37,012 nucleotides of DNA from Pseudomonadota bacterium (GTDB lineage: Bacteria; Pseudomonadota; Alphaproteobacteria; Kiloniellales; JACOMY01): the NCBI GenBank assembly GCA_029781795.1, contig JAKOWB010000004.1, positions 1-37,012 of the forward strand, read 5' to 3'. The position numbers and the translations under genes were made by a program. Positions 35,383 to 37,012 of the stretch are shown piece by piece. A model generated the notes under the pieces. That model worked only from the letters and a program-made list of their open reading frames with translations, was not told where the DNA came from and ran no database searches. Positions within the stretch are counted from its first letter, which is position 1, and every line of letters begins with the position of its first letter.

Positions 35383-35438
35383 GGTCTTGGAGCATGCAGG
35401 TTCCGCACAGTGATACGCAAGCGGGGCGCGCCGCGCGC

Positions 35439-36371
35439 CTAAACCCCCGCCGCCTCTGCGGAAAAGACCCGCGCCTCACGGCGGACCAGGGCGACGAAGC
35501 GGCGGACCACGGCCGAGGGGTCGCCGCGGCGCGAGGTGAGGCCCAGGACCGCCTTGGGCCGCGCGCGGCCCGCCAGGTGGCGGAAGACCACGCCCTCCAT
35601 GTCCAGGCGCATGAGCGAGGCCGGCACGCAGGTGATGCCGAGGCCTGCCGCCACGAGGCTGAGGGTCGAGCTGATGCGCGGCGCCTGCTGGGTCGCGGCG
35701 CCGAGATTGCCGACGCGCGGGCTGAAGCCGACGGCGCGGCAGGCCTCGATGATGGCGTCATGCAAGCCGGTGCCGGGCGGACCGGCCAGGATGAAGGTCT
35801 CAGCCTGAAGCCGCTTCACCGCGATGCTGGCGTCCCCGTCGGCGAGCGGATGGCCGGCGGGCAGCGCGAGCACCATCGGCTCCTCCAGCAGCGGCAGGAA
35901 AGCCAGCCCCCCGGCACCGGCGGCGACGCGCACGAAGGCGACGTCCAAGCGCCCGTCGCCGAGACGCTCGATCAGTTCGTTGCTGAGTCCTTCCTCCAGG
36001 GTCAGCGCGACCTCAGGGCAGGCGGCATTGAAGGCGCGCAGCACGCGTGGCACCAGGGGATGGAAGGGCGAGGTCGAGGTGACGCCAAGGCAGAGCTGCC
36101 CCTGCTCGCCCCGCGCTGCGCGGCGCGCCGTCTCGCAGGCACGCTCAAGACCGGCGAGCAGCGCCACCGAATCGCGCTGCAGCGCGCGGCCGGCATCGGT
36201 CAGCTCCACCCCGCGCGGCCGGCGATGGAAGAGCTGTACCTGCAGTTCCCGCTCAAGGGCGCGGATCTGCTGGCTGAGCGGTGGCTGCTGCATGCCGAGG
36301 CGTTGCGCCGCCCGGGTGATGTGTCCCTCCTCCGCGACGGCGAGGAAGTAGCGCAGGTGACGGAGTTCCAT
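35439..36371 (-). CDS. LysR-family transcriptional regulator
   Basis: 310 residues from the chosen start. The N-terminal winged HTH (MELRHLRYFLAVAEEGHITRAAQRLGMQQPPLSQQIRALE) is followed by the periplasmic-binding-protein-like effector domain. The QQPPLSQQI segment resembles the BenM/CatM branch, which responds to aromatic compounds, but effector residues cannot be assigned. Three in-frame ATGs (36383, 36377, 36371) are possible; the shortest matches the family N-terminus and keeps the operator outside the coding region. It is divergent from the methyltransferase gene and probably controls it and itself. A role in controlling the box operon 16 kb away is not supported by anything here. Confidence 0.88.
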   Translation of the reverse strand: MELRHLRYFLAVAEEGHITRAAQRLGMQQPPLSQQIRALERELQVQLFHRRPRGVELTDAGRALQRDSVALLAGLERACETARRAARGEQGQLCLGVTSTSPFHPLVPRVLRAFNAACPEVALTLEEGLSNELIERLGDGRLDVAFVRVAAGAGGLAFLPLLEEPMVLALPAGHPLADGDASIAVKRLQAETFILAGPPGTGLHDAIIEACRAVGFSPRVGNLGAATQQAPRISSTLSLVAAGLGITCVPASLMRLDMEGVVFRHLAGRARPKAVLGLTSRRGDPSAVVRRFVALVRREARVFSAEAAGV

Positions 36372-36375
36372 TGCC

Positions 36376-36399
36376 ATATCCAAAAGATATCGATTTTGG
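36376..36399. promoter_or_regulatory. LysR-type operator (T-N11-A) between LysR gene and methyltransferase
   Basis: ATATC-N5-GATAT (36376-36390) fits the T-N11-A LysR box; overlapping it is CCAAAA-N8-TTTTGG (36380-36399). It sits about 65 bp before the predicted start of the methyltransferase transcript, whose -10 could be TATCCT near 36436, which is the normal LysR position. Confidence 0.6.
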
Positions 36400-36473
36400 T
36401 TTCGACATATTCTGGATGGACCGGCCGCCCGGCACTATCCTTTATCCGGCAAGTGCATCGCCAGGAGGCTGTG

Positions 36474-37012
36474 ATGGAAGGATCGTCGGTAGCGGGCCAC
36501 TATGCGCGCAGCGACCTCGTCGCGGCCATCCAGGCTGGCATGGCGGCGCTGGGCAAGACGGAGGCGACGGTCACGGCCGAGGATCTCTCGGCGGTCGACC
36601 AGTTCCACATCGGCGGGACGCGCGCGACGGCCGACCTGTTCCACGCGCTGAAACTGACGCCGGAGGATCACCTGCTGGACGTCGGCTGCGGCCTCGGCGG
36701 GCCGGCGCGGCAGGCCGCCGAGCGCCACCGCTGCCGCGTCTCGGGCATCGACCTCACGGCCGACTATGTCGAGGCTGGCAACACCATCAGCCGCTGGCTC
36801 AAGTGCGACGACCGCGTGACCCTGCGCCAGGGCGACGCCCTTGCCACGCCCTTCCCCGATGCCACGTTCAGCGCGGCGACATTGATTCACGTCGGCATGA
36901 ACATCGCCGACAAGGCGCGGCTCTTCGCCGAGATCGCCCGCGTGCTGCGGCCCGGCGGCCGCCTGGGCATCTATGACGTGATGCTCTGCGGCACCGGCGA
37001 ACTGGCCTTCCC
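36474..37012 (+). CDS. SAM-dependent methyltransferase (3' partial)
   Basis: Runs off the right edge; 179 codons are visible. A perfect AGGAGG lies 5 nt before the ATG; the adjacent GTG would be too close. Motif I DVGCGLGGPAR is at 69-79, the acidic ribose-binding residue is in VSGIDLTADY (D93), motif II GDALATPFPD around 115-125, and LRPGGRLGIYDVM the end of the Rossmann core. It is a class I methyltransferase, related in appearance to UbiE/Cfa-type type-11 enzymes. The acceptor is unknown. It is likely the LysR target. Confidence 0.9.
   Translation, partial: MEGSSVAGHYARSDLVAAIQAGMAALGKTEATVTAEDLSAVDQFHIGGTRATADLFHALKLTPEDHLLDVGCGLGGPARQAAERHRCRVSGIDLTADYVEAGNTISRWLKCDDRVTLRQGDALATPFPDATFSAATLIHVGMNIADKARLFAEIARVLRPGGRLGIYDVMLCGTGELAF

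Noticed and set aside
36371..36474. The LysR regulator as the regulator of the box operon
   Set aside because: It is more than 16 kb away, has its own divergent target and a LysR box, whereas the box promoter carries TGCA repeats unlike a LysR box.

Overview
This is a GC-rich, densely coding chromosomal segment. Many gene pairs overlap by 4 bp (ATGA) and most intergenic gaps are short. The gene content suggests a free-living alphaproteobacterium, perhaps Rhodospirillales-like: the box route of aerobic benzoyl-CoA degradation, twin-arginine signals, a map-radC pair, and a receiver plus MarR-like-helix response regulator. That placement is inference from gene content, not from a marker gene. 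No tRNA, rRNA, CRISPR array, insertion sequence or phage structural module was seen.

Layout. 1-2881: the right end of an operon encoding an HPr-kinase-like P-loop protein, a family 2 glycosyltransferase and a nucleotidyltransferase fused to a beta-sandwich module; it continues off the left edge. 2932-6636: an ABC-F ATPase (Uup type) and an FMO-like flavoprotein with an N-terminal NTF2-like domain, separated by a 15-bp tandem repeat. 6700-8613: a candidate small RNA ending in a strong intrinsic terminator, a protein with a histidine-kinase H-box but no ATPase domain, and a response regulator whose stop codon lies inside another 15-bp tandem repeat. 8694-10873: an EamA exporter overlapping an M20 deacylase.

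10870-19290 is a catabolic block. The minus-strand operon boxC-boxB-transglutaminase-like-FAD/NADP reductase has a readable promoter with TGCA repeats upstream. It is flanked by a PaaG-like hydratase/isomerase and a fused enoyl-CoA hydratase/3-hydroxyacyl-CoA dehydrogenase. Together these could open the benzoyl-CoA ring (BoxB epoxidation, BoxC hydrolytic cleavage) and carry the C6 product through beta-oxidation-like steps. No boxA (the usual reductase), boxD, CoA ligase or thiolase is in the window, so the adrenodoxin-reductase-type flavoprotein is a candidate electron donor.

19302-27979 is mixed: three transporters, a broken AAA ATPase next to a Tat-exported multicopper oxidase, a CinA-like MoCF-domain protein with a small lipoprotein, map-radC, and a small membrane protein. 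28011-33597 is a complete polyamine-type ABC transporter (binding protein, two permeases, ATPase) followed 11 bp later by purB. A long hairpin separates the binding protein from the permeases. 33731-37012 holds an amidase with a small secreted protein, and a LysR regulator divergent from a SAM methyltransferase that runs off the right edge. Two inverted pairs of a REP-like palindrome (CCCTCTCCC..GGTGAGGGG) sit between convergent gene ends; one of them encodes the last residues of the reductase.
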